Positions 37,371 through 46,231 of a stretch of 64,000 bases of DNA are shown here, piece after piece; the first letter of the stretch is position 1, and each line of letters opens with the position of its first letter. The DNA is taken from NCBI GenBank assembly GCA_040255465.1, contig JBDZVA010000001.1:806001-870000 (forward strand). Direction: 5' to 3'. This DNA is from UBA5793 sp040255465 (lineage in GTDB: Bacteria; Planctomycetota; Phycisphaerae; Phycisphaerales; UBA5793). Both the position numbers and the translations under genes were made by a program. A model generated the notes under the pieces. The model saw only the letters and a program-made list of their open reading frames with translations. It made no database searches and was not told the origin of the DNA.

Positions 37371-37893
37371 ATTGCGCACCGGAACTGGAATTGGCATCTG
37401 CGTACAACGCCTTGAGCAGATTCTGCGCGAAGCGACCGCCCTGAACCAGGACCTGCTCCAGTGCATCACCGATTCGCAGCAGTGCCTTCGCACCGCCGAC
37501 ACCACGCGGCTGGTGCAATGTCTGAAAAAAGAACGCGAACTGGTCGACGCCATCGACCGCCTCGAGCAGCGGCGCAAAGTCGTTGCGGCCACTCTCGCCA
37601 GCGCGCTTGATGTCGCGTGTGAGAACGAAGTTCGCCTCTCGGATCTGGCCGAAGCGGTTGGCGAACCAGCGCAGAGCCTTCTCATCGAACTTGGTGAATC
37701 CCTGCGCGAGAGCATCACGGCGGTGCAGCAGGCCGGCGGGGTATTGCGAGAGAGTTGCGAATCGCTGCTTGGTCACGTATCCGGCCTGATGCAGACGATC
37801 CAGGCGGGACTGAGCAAGACCAAGTTGTACGGCCGGGATGGGCGCATCGGCGTCAACGCGGCCATGTGCGGTGGACTGGACCTGAGGACATGA
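37363..37893 (+). CDS. flgN: FlgN-like export chaperone
   Basis: 176 aa from ATG 37363, overlapping the flgJ stop by 8 nt. A fully helical, acidic protein with long coiled-coil segments (VQRLEQILREATALNQDLLQ, QCLKKERELVDAIDRLEQRR, SLLIELGESLRESITAVQQA), fitting FlgN chaperones that escort FlgK and FlgL. Its position immediately before flgK and flgL supports this strongly. Sequence identity with enteric FlgN is low, so assignment is by fold pattern and context. Confidence 0.75.
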   Translation: MPELRTGTGIGICVQRLEQILREATALNQDLLQCITDSQQCLRTADTTRLVQCLKKERELVDAIDRLEQRRKVVAATLASALDVACENEVRLSDLAEAVGEPAQSLLIELGESLRESITAVQQAGGVLRESCESLLGHVSGLMQTIQAGLSKTKLYGRDGRIGVNAAMCGGLDLRT

Positions 37894-37903
37894 GGAACGC
37901 ACC

Positions 37904-39610
37904 ATGGGCCTGACCAGCGCCCTGCAAATCGGTCGCACCGCCCTCAACTACGCCCAGGCGGCGCTTCAGATCACGGGCAACAACATGGCCAACGCCACCA
38001 CGCCGGGCTTTACCCGGCAGACGGCCGTCGCCGCGCCATTGACCGGTGATCGACTCGGGCGCAATTCCTCCACGGGTGGCGGAGTGATGTTGTCCGCCAT
38101 CCGCCGGCACGTCGATGAAGCCATCAACGCCCGCATTCGCGGAGCCATCGGAAATGAGCAAAGCGCCCTCACGCGGCAGAACCTCTTCAACCAGATCGAA
38201 GCCATCCAGAGCGAACTGACTGACTCGGACCTTTCCTCCGCCCTCACCCGGTTCTTCAATTCATGGTCGGAACTGGCCAACAACCCGGGCGATCTTTCGG
38301 TCAGAACGCTCGTCGTGCAGGAAGGCGTCAGCCTCTCCGGTCGCCTCCAGGATACGCGCCGCGACTATGTTGACGTGCGCAATCAGATCGATCGGGACAT
38401 GGCCCTTCAGGTCGGTCGAGCGGATGAATTGCTCACGCAGATCGCCTCGATGAACGTTTCCATCGTCCAGGCGGAGCAGGGGCAGGGGACTGCTTCGTCA
38501 CTTCGAGATCAGCGCGACCAGCTTGTCGACGAACTGGCCGGGTACATGGATATCTCCGTCGTCCAGCAGCCCGCCGGAACGGTCGACATCTTCGTCGGCT
38601 CGACGCCGCTGCTGCTCGGAAGTACCTCGCGCGGTCTGACAGTGGACACCCGCACGACCGCCAGCGGCACCGTCAGGGTCATCGAAACCCGCGCCGACGG
38701 CGCCGACCTCAATATCACCAGTGGTTCGCTCGGCGCCCTGACCAGCGCTCGATCCGACATCGTGGACGGGGCGATCAGCGATCTCGACAACCTCGCCTCC
38801 ACACTGATCTTCGAGGTCAATCGCATCCACTCCCAGGGCCAGGGTGGAACGGGCTTTGAGAACATCGAAGGAACCTATCGCGTAGCCGATCCGAGTGCTG
38901 CCCTCAACAGCAGCGCTGCCGGATTGCCATTCCAGATTGTCAACGGCAGTGTGCAACTGCACCTCACGCACGATTCCACCGGCGAGCGCACCTCGTTTCA
39001 GATCGATATCGATCTCGACGGCGTCGGCGCGGACACGAGCCTGAATGACCTGGTCGCCGCGATCAACACAAAGATCGGTTCGTCAAACATCACCGCCGCC
39101 GTGACACCCGATGGCCGCTTGAGCCTGACGGCCGCCGACGGCTATTCGCTCACGTTCAGCGATGACACCTCCGGTGTACTGGCCGGACTGGGTGTCAACA
39201 CGTTCTTCACCGGCGAGAATGCGCAGGACATCGGGGTCAATTCGACAATCCTGAACGATGCGTCCTATCTTGCGGCCGGTTCGGATCACATCTTCGGCTC
39301 CAACGGCACCGCGCTTCAGATCGCGAGACTGAGCACGCAGGCACTCGATTCGCTTGGCGGGCTCACCCTGCCCGAGTCGTGGAACTCCAGTGTGGAATCG
39401 CTGGCCATCCGCTCGCGCACGTCAATCGGCGAGGCCGCCTCCACCAAACTGGTCAAGGAGAGCCTCCAGGCGCAGCGAGCAGCTGTCAGCGGCGTCAGTC
39501 TCGACGAGGAAGCCGTGAACCTGCTCAACTTTCAGCGCCAATACGAGGCGGCGGCGAAATACATCAGCGTTGTTGATCAACTCATGCAGACCCTCATGTC
39601 CATCATCTAA
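37904..39610 (+). CDS. flgK: Flagellar hook-associated protein 1, FlgK
   Basis: 568 aa; GAGGA 7 nt upstream. N-terminal rod/hook-like motif ALQIGRTALNYAQAALQITG then NNMANATTPGFTRQ (residues 27-40), with the FlgK continuation SGRLQDTRRDYVDVRNQIDR near 145. The C-terminus has VSGVSLDEEAVNLLNFQRQY, the FlgK/FlgE D0 helix. The middle (about 280-450) is a beta-domain with a hook-IN-like stretch (SLNDLVAAINTKIGSSNITA). It joins hook to filament, exported by the flagellar T3SS with FlgN. Confidence 0.94.
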   Translation: MGLTSALQIGRTALNYAQAALQITGNNMANATTPGFTRQTAVAAPLTGDRLGRNSSTGGGVMLSAIRRHVDEAINARIRGAIGNEQSALTRQNLFNQIEAIQSELTDSDLSSALTRFFNSWSELANNPGDLSVRTLVVQEGVSLSGRLQDTRRDYVDVRNQIDRDMALQVGRADELLTQIASMNVSIVQAEQGQGTASSLRDQRDQLVDELAGYMDISVVQQPAGTVDIFVGSTPLLLGSTSRGLTVDTRTTASGTVRVIETRADGADLNITSGSLGALTSARSDIVDGAISDLDNLASTLIFEVNRIHSQGQGGTGFENIEGTYRVADPSAALNSSAAGLPFQIVNGSVQLHLTHDSTGERTSFQIDIDLDGVGADTSLNDLVAAINTKIGSSNITAAVTPDGRLSLTAADGYSLTFSDDTSGVLAGLGVNTFFTGENAQDIGVNSTILNDASYLAAGSDHIFGSNGTALQIARLSTQALDSLGGLTLPESWNSSVESLAIRSRTSIGEAASTKLVKESLQAQRAAVSGVSLDEEAVNLLNFQRQYEAAAKYISVVDQLMQTLMSII

Positions 39611-39612
39611 CC

Positions 39613-41604
39613 ATGAGCGCCATACCCAGCAATCTCGCACGCGTACCGATCGCCCTGACCACCCAGGCCATGCTGGGGAACCTGACGCGCACCAGCCAGC
39701 AACTGCTCGAAACACAGGTGCAGCTCGCCAGCGGTCTGGCGATTAACAAGCCCAGCGACAATCCGATCGGAGCTTCGCTCATCCAGACGTTGCAGCGCGG
39801 CATGGACATCCGCGAGCAGCGCTTCCGCAACTTCGATCAGGCTGAGTCGTTCATGAACATCGCCGACGGCGCGCTCGGCGAAGCCACCGACATCATCCTC
39901 CAGGCGAGAGACGTGGCGTCTCAAATGATCGGCATTGGCGGCGACACGCAGACGCGCCGCAATCAGGCCGAAGTCATCAACGCCATGATCAACGAGATGG
40001 TGGATCTCGGCAACACGAGATTCACCTCCAACTACATCTTTGGCGGCAGTCAGATTGGCCGCGCGCCCATCGAGCCGTCGCTGGGCGGATACCGCTACAC
40101 CGGCACGACGTCCGGCCTCCATCTCGACCTTGGCGTCGGCGAGGCACTCGAAGTCACACTGCCGCTGAATCGCGCCTTTGGCGCGCTGTCCGCGCGCGTG
40201 CAGGGAGATCGCGACCTCAATCCTGATCTCGTCGGTACGATGCGCATCGCCGATCTCAACGGCGCCCGCGGACTTGGTGTCGATCTTGGAATAGTCAACA
40301 TCGATGTCGGCGGCGTTGGATCGACCCAGGTCGACCTTTCACGCGCCGATACGGTGCAGGACGTCATCGACCTCATCGACGATGCGATCGCCACCCTCGA
40401 GTCGGACACCAGCACGACCATCCTCGGGCCTGGCCGCGTCGGGATCAACTCGACCGCCAACGGGCTGGCCCTCGATGTCGTCGCTCCGCTGACGCTGGCG
40501 ATCAGCGAAGTGGGCGCCGGGACCACCGCGACCGACCTGGGATTGTCACAATCGGCGTTCACAAACGGAGCGCCAGACGGAGCCGACGTTGATCCTCGCC
40601 TGACGATGCTGACGAGTCTCTCCGATGTGCCGGGGCTCAGCCCGCTGAGTGATTTTGTCATCGGCAACGCCGGCCAATCACGCACCGTGGATATGACGGG
40701 AGTCGCAACCCTACAGGACCTGGCCAACGCCGTCGCCCGAACGGGCATCGGCGCCCGCCTCGAGATCGCCGAAGACGGTCAGCGCATAAACCTCATCAAC
40801 GAGCTCTCCGGCAGCGCGATGTCCGTTTCGGAGACCGTCGGCGGGACGACGGCGACCGACCTGGGCGTGCGCTCCTTCACTTCCTCAACGCAATTGTCGG
40901 ATTTCAACAACGGGCGCGGCGTGGAGATTCGCAGCGGGTCGGTGGACCCGATCACGGGTCTGCCCAATCCAGCACTGGATGTGGACTTCCGGGTGCATCT
41001 GAGCGACGGGTCGTTCTTTGACGTCGATCTGGCCGGGGCGGAGACGGTTCAGGATGTCATTGACATCGCCAATGCCGCCGCCCCGCCCGGGACCTTTGAC
41101 ATGAGTCTGACGGACGGGCCCAACGGGCTGACCCTGACGGATCTCTCCGGCGGGGGCGGTACGTTCTTCATCGAAGCGCAGAACGGCTCACGCGCCGCGG
41201 CCGACCTCGGCATCGCGGTCAGCGCCTCAGGCGCAACTATTGCCGGCGAGGATCGCGCAACTATCGAGGTGGACAGCATGCTGACCCACCTGGTGAACCT
41301 CAGAGACGCCCTGATGAACGATGATTCGCTTGGCATCACGATTGCTGGAGAGAAACTTACAGCCGATGTGGATCGGCTGGCGCAAGCCCGGGCCGTGCTC
41401 GGGCAGCGGGCGAACCGGGTCAAGGCGATCCGGACCCGAGAAGAGGACCGACAGTTGCTGGACGTGAGCATGGTGAGCCAGATTCGCGATGTCGACTACA
41501 ACGAAGCGTCCATTCGATTTGCGACGCTTCAGACACAGTTGCAGGCCGCGATGATCACCACCTCGCAATTGGGGAGCCTGAGTTTGTTTCGTTTCCTGGG
41601 TTGA
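39613..41604 (+). CDS. flgL: Flagellar hook-associated protein 3, FlgL, with enlarged central domain
   Basis: 663 aa, about twice the usual 300-450 aa. It starts 2 nt after flgK. The N-terminus LTRTSQQLLETQVQLASGLA then INKPSDNPIGASLIQTLQRG is flagellin-like; the C-terminus MVSQIRDVDYNEASIRFATL, QLQAAMITTSQLGSLSLF is the FlgL end. The large centre has three hook-IN-type motifs (TVQDVIDLIDDAIATL near 250, LQDLANAVARTG near 370, TVQDVIDIANAAAPPGTF near 480), suggesting tandem beta-domains exposed at the hook-filament junction. Enlargement of this surface is the notable feature. Confidence 0.9.
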   Translation: MSAIPSNLARVPIALTTQAMLGNLTRTSQQLLETQVQLASGLAINKPSDNPIGASLIQTLQRGMDIREQRFRNFDQAESFMNIADGALGEATDIILQARDVASQMIGIGGDTQTRRNQAEVINAMINEMVDLGNTRFTSNYIFGGSQIGRAPIEPSLGGYRYTGTTSGLHLDLGVGEALEVTLPLNRAFGALSARVQGDRDLNPDLVGTMRIADLNGARGLGVDLGIVNIDVGGVGSTQVDLSRADTVQDVIDLIDDAIATLESDTSTTILGPGRVGINSTANGLALDVVAPLTLAISEVGAGTTATDLGLSQSAFTNGAPDGADVDPRLTMLTSLSDVPGLSPLSDFVIGNAGQSRTVDMTGVATLQDLANAVARTGIGARLEIAEDGQRINLINELSGSAMSVSETVGGTTATDLGVRSFTSSTQLSDFNNGRGVEIRSGSVDPITGLPNPALDVDFRVHLSDGSFFDVDLAGAETVQDVIDIANAAAPPGTFDMSLTDGPNGLTLTDLSGGGGTFFIEAQNGSRAAADLGIAVSASGATIAGEDRATIEVDSMLTHLVNLRDALMNDDSLGITIAGEKLTADVDRLAQARAVLGQRANRVKAIRTREEDRQLLDVSMVSQIRDVDYNEASIRFATLQTQLQAAMITTSQLGSLSLFRFLG

Positions 41605-41770
41605 GGGATGAGCTGATAGAAAAATCCGGAGGTGCCTCGGCCGCATCACCGGATGAACATGGACGAGGGGACCCCATTCGCCATCGAATGCAAGTGGGGA
41701 CCCCGCACGCCGGTCCAAGGAGTGGGCCGGTGCGACCAGGATGGTTCGGCCGAACAATTGGAGCGTTCAA

Positions 41771-42217
41771 ATGAACGTGAAGACGAGTCGTTTTGGCACC
41801 GTGGAGATCGATGCCGATCGGATCATCACATTCAAGTCAGGTCTGCTGGGGTTTTCGAGCCAGACACGGTTCGCCCTGCTCCAGCCCAACCCGGAAGGCG
41901 TCTTCTACTGGCTTCAGTCAGTGGACGCTCCGGAACTGGCGTTTGTGGTGACGGATCCGAGTCTGTTCGTCACGGGATACGAAGTACCGATTCGTGACGA
42001 CCAGGCGGCGAATCTCGGGCTCAAGTCGCTCGAAGAGGCGCAGGTGCTGGTCATCGTCAATCGCTACGGCGAGAGCCTGACGGGCAACCTGCAAGGGCCG
42101 CTTGTCATCAACGTCGAGCAGCGCATCGGGGAGCAACTCGTGCTCGCCGATCAACGCTGGTCGACGCGGCATCGGCTCGTGGAAGTCGGCCAGACCGCTC
42201 ACGCGGCCTCGGCCTGA
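41771..42217 (+). CDS. fliW: Flagellar assembly factor FliW
   Basis: 148 aa from ATG 41771 (GGAG 7 nt before). FliW binds flagellin and CsrA: free FliW sequesters CsrA, releasing flagellin translation. The family pattern is present: VKTSRFGTVEIDADRIITFK, GLLGFSSQTRFALLQPNPEG, FYWLQSVDAPELAFVVTDPS and LQGPLVINVEQRIGEQLVLA. fliW, csrA and two flagellins in this order make the circuit very likely functional. Confidence 0.96.
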   Translation: MNVKTSRFGTVEIDADRIITFKSGLLGFSSQTRFALLQPNPEGVFYWLQSVDAPELAFVVTDPSLFVTGYEVPIRDDQAANLGLKSLEEAQVLVIVNRYGESLTGNLQGPLVINVEQRIGEQLVLADQRWSTRHRLVEVGQTAHAASA

Positions 42218-42330
42218 TCCACGCCTGCTGCGAGACGCGCGGGTGCGTCCGATCTTCGGATCAGACGCATGTTGTGGGAAGGCTGGCGAAACGGCGCAGG
42301 GAGTGCGCCCTGATCAAATGGAGCAACGGA

Positions 42331-42651
42331 ATGCTTGTGCTCTCACGTCAGCGCGATGAAACAATCATGATTGGTGATCACATCGAGGTCACCGTCGTCG
42401 ATGTCAGGGGTGACAAGGTTCGCATCGGAATCAACGCCCCCACCAGCGTCGCTGTTCACCGCAAAGAAGTTTACGACGCGATCAAGAATGAAAACGAGGA
42501 GGCCGCTCGCTTCGACCAGCGCCAACTCGATGGCATCAAGGTGTCCGCCGCGGCATCCGCTCGCGGGCCGACGCCAGGGGGCGCCTCACGCCGGGCCCGA
42601 AACCCCATCAGGGGACCGGGGCTCGACGCGCTCAAGTGCAAGACCGCATGA
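42331..42651 (+). CDS. csrA: Carbon storage / flagellin translation regulator CsrA
   Basis: 106 aa from ATG 42331 (GGAG 7 nt before; the frame from 42274 is rejected). The canonical CsrA core MLVLSRQRDETIMIGDHIEV, VVDVRGDKVRIGINAPTSVA, VHRKEVYDAIKNENEEA covers residues 1-60, with the RNA-binding LSR and GINAP segments. The tail (about 45 residues, SAAASARGPTPGGASRRA) is long and basic, beyond the usual 60-75 aa, and may add RNA contacts or the FliW site. CsrA binds GGA motifs over flagellin ribosome sites. Confidence 0.95.
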   Translation: MLVLSRQRDETIMIGDHIEVTVVDVRGDKVRIGINAPTSVAVHRKEVYDAIKNENEEAARFDQRQLDGIKVSAAASARGPTPGGASRRARNPIRGPGLDALKCKTA

Positions 42652-42668
42652 TCGAACAGGAGCATTCG

Positions 42669-42690
42669 ACGCGGCCGGAGTTCGCCGCGT
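42669..42690 (+). promoter_or_regulatory. GGA-loop hairpin in the fliC1 leader, possible CsrA site
   Basis: ACGCGGC-CGGAGTTC-GCCGCGT: a 7-bp stem presenting GGA in an 8-nt loop, the classic CsrA target shape. It lies 108 nt before the flagellin ATG. A second GGA site (CAAGGAGG, 42763-42770) overlaps the ribosome-binding site, as in two-site flagellin repression. Confidence 0.4.
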
Positions 42691-42776
42691 TCTGCAGGCT
42701 CGACACACAACCAGGCGCCCAACACGCCCGCCGAGCCAGACGACACGACCAGTAGCCTCAATCAAGGAGGATTGCC

Positions 42777-44246
42777 ATGGCTAGGATCAACACAAACATC
42801 TCATCCATGATCGCCCAGTCGAGCCTGAACCGGTCCTACAGAGACCTGGACATTCGGCTCGAACGCCTCTCGACCGGTCTGCGCATCAATCGCGGCGCCG
42901 ACGATCCGGCCGGGCTGATCACCTCCGAACGCCTGCGAAGCGAGATGGCCAGCATCACCAAGGCCGTGTCCAACTCGGAGCGGGCCGGCTCGGTCATCGC
43001 GACAACCGAAGGTTCGCTCAGCGAGATCTCCGAGATGCTCAACTCCATCAAGGGGCTCATCATCGAGGCGTCCAATTCCGGCGGCGTCTCTGAGGAGGAA
43101 CTCGCAGCCAACCAGTTGCAGATCGACTCCGCCATCGATGCGATCACCCGCATCAGCAACACCGCCAGTTTCGCGGGCCTCCAGTTGCTCAACGGCACCC
43201 TTGACTATCTCACCTCCGGCGTGCCGACCTCGGCCCTGGCGAACACCAAGATTCTCGGGGCGAGTTTCGGGAATGCTTCCAACATCCCCGTCAACGTGCA
43301 GGTGCTCGGCTCCGCCCAGACCGCTGAGATTACTCTCACCGCCGACTATCCCGGTACGGTCAATGATGGCACGTTGCTCAGCAGCCTCACGCTCGAAATC
43401 TCGGGTAAGGATGGCGTCCAGGTGCTGCAGTTCGTCTCGGGCCAGTCGATCCAGACCGTTGTCGACGCCGTCAACCGTCTCAAAGACTCAACCGGTGTCG
43501 AAGCCAGTCTGGTCAGTGCCGGCGACCTCAGTTCAGGCATGGTCTTTACCAGCATTGAATACGGCTCGGGCGCATTCGTCAGCGTCAAGAAGATCGGAGA
43601 TTCCGGCGAGTTCTTCGACACCCGCATCAGCGATCAGCGCGATACCGGCCGCGACGTCACCGCAGTGGTCAATGGCATTCTGGCTACCGGCAAGGGGCTG
43701 CAGATCGCCGTCAAGACACCCGCGCTCAATGTTGAACTGCTGCTGACCGAAGCGTTCGCCCAGGATACCGCAAACTCGAAGACGTTCTATATCACGGGCG
43801 GCGGCGCCCAGTTCCAGCTCGGTCCGAACGTCAATGTCAACCAGCAGATCAGTTTCGGAGTTCGATCGGTTGCCGCCTCGCGTCTGGGCGCCACCTATCT
43901 CAATGATGAGCTGCAGTACCTCAATTCCCTCCAGACCGGCGGCGCCAACTCCCTCAGTTCGGGGAACTTCCTCGCCGCGTCCAAGGTGATCGACTCATCC
44001 ATTGACGAGGTCGCCGTGCTCCGCGGCCAGTTGGGCGCCATCGAGCGTAACACCATTCAGCCCAACATGCGGTCGCTTCAGGTGGCTCTCGAGAACATCA
44101 CCGCCAGCGAATCGAAGATCCGGGACGCCGACTTCGCGGTTGAGACAAGCCGACTCACCCGGGCGCAGATCCTGGTCCAGGCGGGGACCGCCGTCCTGGC
44201 CACCGCGAACTCGACCGCCCAGAATGTGCTGCAACTCCTCGGATAG
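42777..44246 (+). CDS. fliC: Flagellin 1
   Basis: 489 aa with the flagellin ends conserved: MARINTNISSMIAQSSLNRS, LERLSTGLRINRGADDPAGL (residues 30-49), and at the C-terminus SESKIRDADFAVETSRLTRA, QILVQAGTAVLATANSTAQN, VLQLLG. The core (about 140-390) is a variable D2/D3 domain with a hook-IN-like segment (SIQTVVDAVNRLKDSTGVEA). GGAGG sits 6 nt before the ATG and forms CAAGGAGG, matching the CsrA core CANGGANG. Filament subunit exported by the flagellar T3SS. A second flagellin of identical length follows. Confidence 0.95.
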   Translation: MARINTNISSMIAQSSLNRSYRDLDIRLERLSTGLRINRGADDPAGLITSERLRSEMASITKAVSNSERAGSVIATTEGSLSEISEMLNSIKGLIIEASNSGGVSEEELAANQLQIDSAIDAITRISNTASFAGLQLLNGTLDYLTSGVPTSALANTKILGASFGNASNIPVNVQVLGSAQTAEITLTADYPGTVNDGTLLSSLTLEISGKDGVQVLQFVSGQSIQTVVDAVNRLKDSTGVEASLVSAGDLSSGMVFTSIEYGSGAFVSVKKIGDSGEFFDTRISDQRDTGRDVTAVVNGILATGKGLQIAVKTPALNVELLLTEAFAQDTANSKTFYITGGGAQFQLGPNVNVNQQISFGVRSVAASRLGATYLNDELQYLNSLQTGGANSLSSGNFLAASKVIDSSIDEVAVLRGQLGAIERNTIQPNMRSLQVALENITASESKIRDADFAVETSRLTRAQILVQAGTAVLATANSTAQNVLQLLG

Positions 44247-44276
44247 GCGCGATCCTTAAATAGTGGTGGAGGTGTT

Positions 44277-44305
44277 GACGGGCCCGGAGACCATCCGGGC
44301 CCGTC
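44277..44305 (+). terminator. Terminator after flagellin 1
   Basis: GACGGGCCCGGA-GACCA-TCCGGGCCCGTC, a perfect 12-bp GC-rich stem 30 nt after the fliC1 stop. No U-run follows (GGCGTTCC), so it may be Rho-assisted or an RNA-stabilising end. Confidence 0.6.
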
Positions 44306-44315
44306 GGCGTTCCAG

Positions 44316-44342
44316 GGAAGGTCCGGGTAATCTGGCCGATAA
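44316..44342 (+). promoter_or_regulatory. Candidate sigma-28 (FliA) promoter of flagellin 2
   Basis: GCCGATAA at 44335-44342 is an exact match to the sigma-28 -10 consensus. Fifteen nt upstream is GGAA where TAAA is expected, so the -35 is weak. It lies right after the fliC1 terminator and about 290 nt before fliC2, which would give a long leader. Confidence 0.45.
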
Positions 44343-44639
44343 CCCTGCACTCACGCGACGCCCCGGGCGGCTCCCGATAATGCGGGAGCCGCCATTCGTT
44401 TTGGTGGGTCTTCGCGAGTTGACTGATCAGCCGGAAAGTGACAGAAATCAATGTTCCGAGTAAGCCGGCTTAACTTGGGCAGTATCGCGGACGATATCAA
44501 TGCGTGGTCGTAATGGATGGGCGTTCATTGGGAACGCAACGCGGCCAGCGCATCTGACCGGTCTCGAAGGAGCGAGGTCGATTAGAGGCCAACAACAGGT
44601 CGCCCCCCGAAGGGCAAACTTCCAGTCACGGAGGATGGC
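44343..44639 (+). other. Long fliC2 leader, non-coding
   Basis: No gene in this 393-nt flagellin intergenic region. The part after the promoter-like motif holds the palindrome TAAGCCGGCTTA (about 44461-44472), a small hairpin GCGTTC-ATTGG-GAACGC (44521-44537) with GGA at its loop edge, and the ribosome site CACGGAGG 5 nt before the ATG, a CANGGANG CsrA-type site. Consistent with a regulated 5' UTR. Confidence 0.4.
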
Positions 44640-46109
44640 ATGAGTCGCATCAACACGAATATTCCGTCTCTGATCGGACAGCGCACACTCGGTTTGCAAA
44701 ACCGATCGCTGAACACAAGCCTCGAACGGTTGAGCACCGGTCTCAGAATCAACCGCGGCGGTGACGATCCCGCCGGTCTGATCGCATCTGAGAATCTTCG
44801 CGCCGAAATGAAGGCCATTACAGCCGCCATTGGCAACGGCCAGCGGGCTGAGCAGGTCGTCAACGTCGCTGAGGGTGGTCTGCAGGAAGTCAGCAACCTG
44901 CTTCAGGAACTCCAGGGCCTGGTCGGTCAGTCAGCCAATGACGCCGGTCTGAGTCAGGAGGAAAAGGACGCAAACCAGCAGCAGATCGACTCGATCATCT
45001 CAACGATCGACCGCATCTCCAATGCGACCTCCTTCCAGGGCAGCAAGCTGCTCAATGGCAACTTCGACTACACGACTTCGGCCGTGTCAGGCTCGCTGTT
45101 GTCCGATGTCACGGTCAATTCCGCCAAGTTGCCCTCCACCGCGAATGCCTACCTCACGGTGACCGTGGACACCATTACGTCCGCCCAGACCGCAGAGGTG
45201 TACCTCTCAACGGCCGCGAACTTCGATGGCAACGGTGGATCCTACACGATCGAGATCACCGGCAACAAGGGGACGCAGCAGATCACGATCGCCAGCGGTG
45301 CCAGTCAGGCCAGCATCATCACCGCGATCAACCAGTTCAAGGATGTCACCGGTGTTTCGGCCGCCCAGAACGCCACGACCACCTCTCGAATCGAGTTCCG
45401 TTCCTCCGGCTTCGGCACCAACTCGTTCATTCGGGTCAAGGAACTCACCGGAAGCACATCGAACCTCATCTTCGACGTTGATACCGGAGGTACCGGAGAC
45501 GACGATGTCACCGACACAGGTCGCGATGCGACACTCCTGATCAACGGTATCCAGGCCACTACGAACGGCCTGCAGGCGAGGGTGAGCAGTGAAGGCTTCG
45601 ACGTTTCCGTCAGCATCGACGGCAACAGCGCCCTCAACACCACCAATGGAACGACCTCGTTCTACATCACCGGTGGCGGTGCGACGTTCAGCCTCAATCC
45701 GACCGTCAATCTCGCCGGCAAGGCCACGCTGGGCATCCAGTCGGTATCCAGCGGCAACCTCGGCACGAGTGCAGACGGCTTCCTGTCCGCCCTCAAGTCC
45801 GGTGGTTCTGCCAATGTTCAGACGGGCGACATTGACAACGCCCAGACGATCATCAGCAACGCCATCAAGCAGGTGTCGGGTCTTCGCGGTCGCCTCGGCG
45901 CGTTCCAGACGAACGTCGTCGGTGCGGCAGTCCGCTCGCTCGGTATCACCTTCGAGAATACCGCGGCTGCCGAAAGCCAGATCCGCGATACGGACTTCGC
46001 CAAGGAGACCGCCGGTCTCACCCGGTCTCAGATCCTCGTGCAGGCGGCAACCACCGTGTTGTCACTGTCGAACCAGCAGCCGCAGAGTGTTCTGGCACTC
46101 CTCGGCTAA
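44640..46109 (+). CDS. fliC: Flagellin 2
   Basis: 489 aa, a paralogue of flagellin 1 with conserved ends (MSRINTNIPSLIGQRTLGLQ, LERLSTGLRINRGGDDPAGL; C-terminal AESQIRDTDFAKETAGLTRS, QILVQAATTVLSLSNQQPQS, VLALLG) and a different Thr/Ser/Gly-rich core, including a hook-IN-like segment (ASIITAINQFKDVTGVSAAQ). The identical length with divergent core suggests differing filament surface properties or a mixed filament. GGAGG sits 5 nt before the ATG. Confidence 0.95.
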   Translation: MSRINTNIPSLIGQRTLGLQNRSLNTSLERLSTGLRINRGGDDPAGLIASENLRAEMKAITAAIGNGQRAEQVVNVAEGGLQEVSNLLQELQGLVGQSANDAGLSQEEKDANQQQIDSIISTIDRISNATSFQGSKLLNGNFDYTTSAVSGSLLSDVTVNSAKLPSTANAYLTVTVDTITSAQTAEVYLSTAANFDGNGGSYTIEITGNKGTQQITIASGASQASIITAINQFKDVTGVSAAQNATTTSRIEFRSSGFGTNSFIRVKELTGSTSNLIFDVDTGGTGDDDVTDTGRDATLLINGIQATTNGLQARVSSEGFDVSVSIDGNSALNTTNGTTSFYITGGGATFSLNPTVNLAGKATLGIQSVSSGNLGTSADGFLSALKSGGSANVQTGDIDNAQTIISNAIKQVSGLRGRLGAFQTNVVGAAVRSLGITFENTAAAESQIRDTDFAKETAGLTRSQILVQAATTVLSLSNQQPQSVLALLG

Positions 46110-46143
46110 GGGCTCCTGAAACGGATCCTCCTCTCGTGACTCA

Positions 46144-46173
46144 AAGCGCGGCGGCCGAAAGGCCGCCGCGCTT
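46144..46173 (+). terminator. Terminator after flagellin 2
   Basis: AAGCGCGGCGGCC-GAAA-GGCCGCCGCGCTT: a perfect 13-bp stem with a GAAA tetraloop, followed by GTTCAAT, 34 nt beyond the fliC2 stop. Ends the flagellar operon. Confidence 0.8.
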
Positions 46174-46216
46174 GTTCAATGGTCCCTGACTCGATTCGCC
46201 GCGAGGCCCGGGGCGA

Positions 46217-46222
46217 TAGAAT
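46217..46222 (+). promoter_or_regulatory. -10-like box of the epimerase gene
   Basis: TAGAAT ends 9 nt before ATG 46232, with no Shine-Dalgarno. Fits the leaderless pattern. Confidence 0.4.
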
Positions 46223-46231
46223 CGACCCGCC

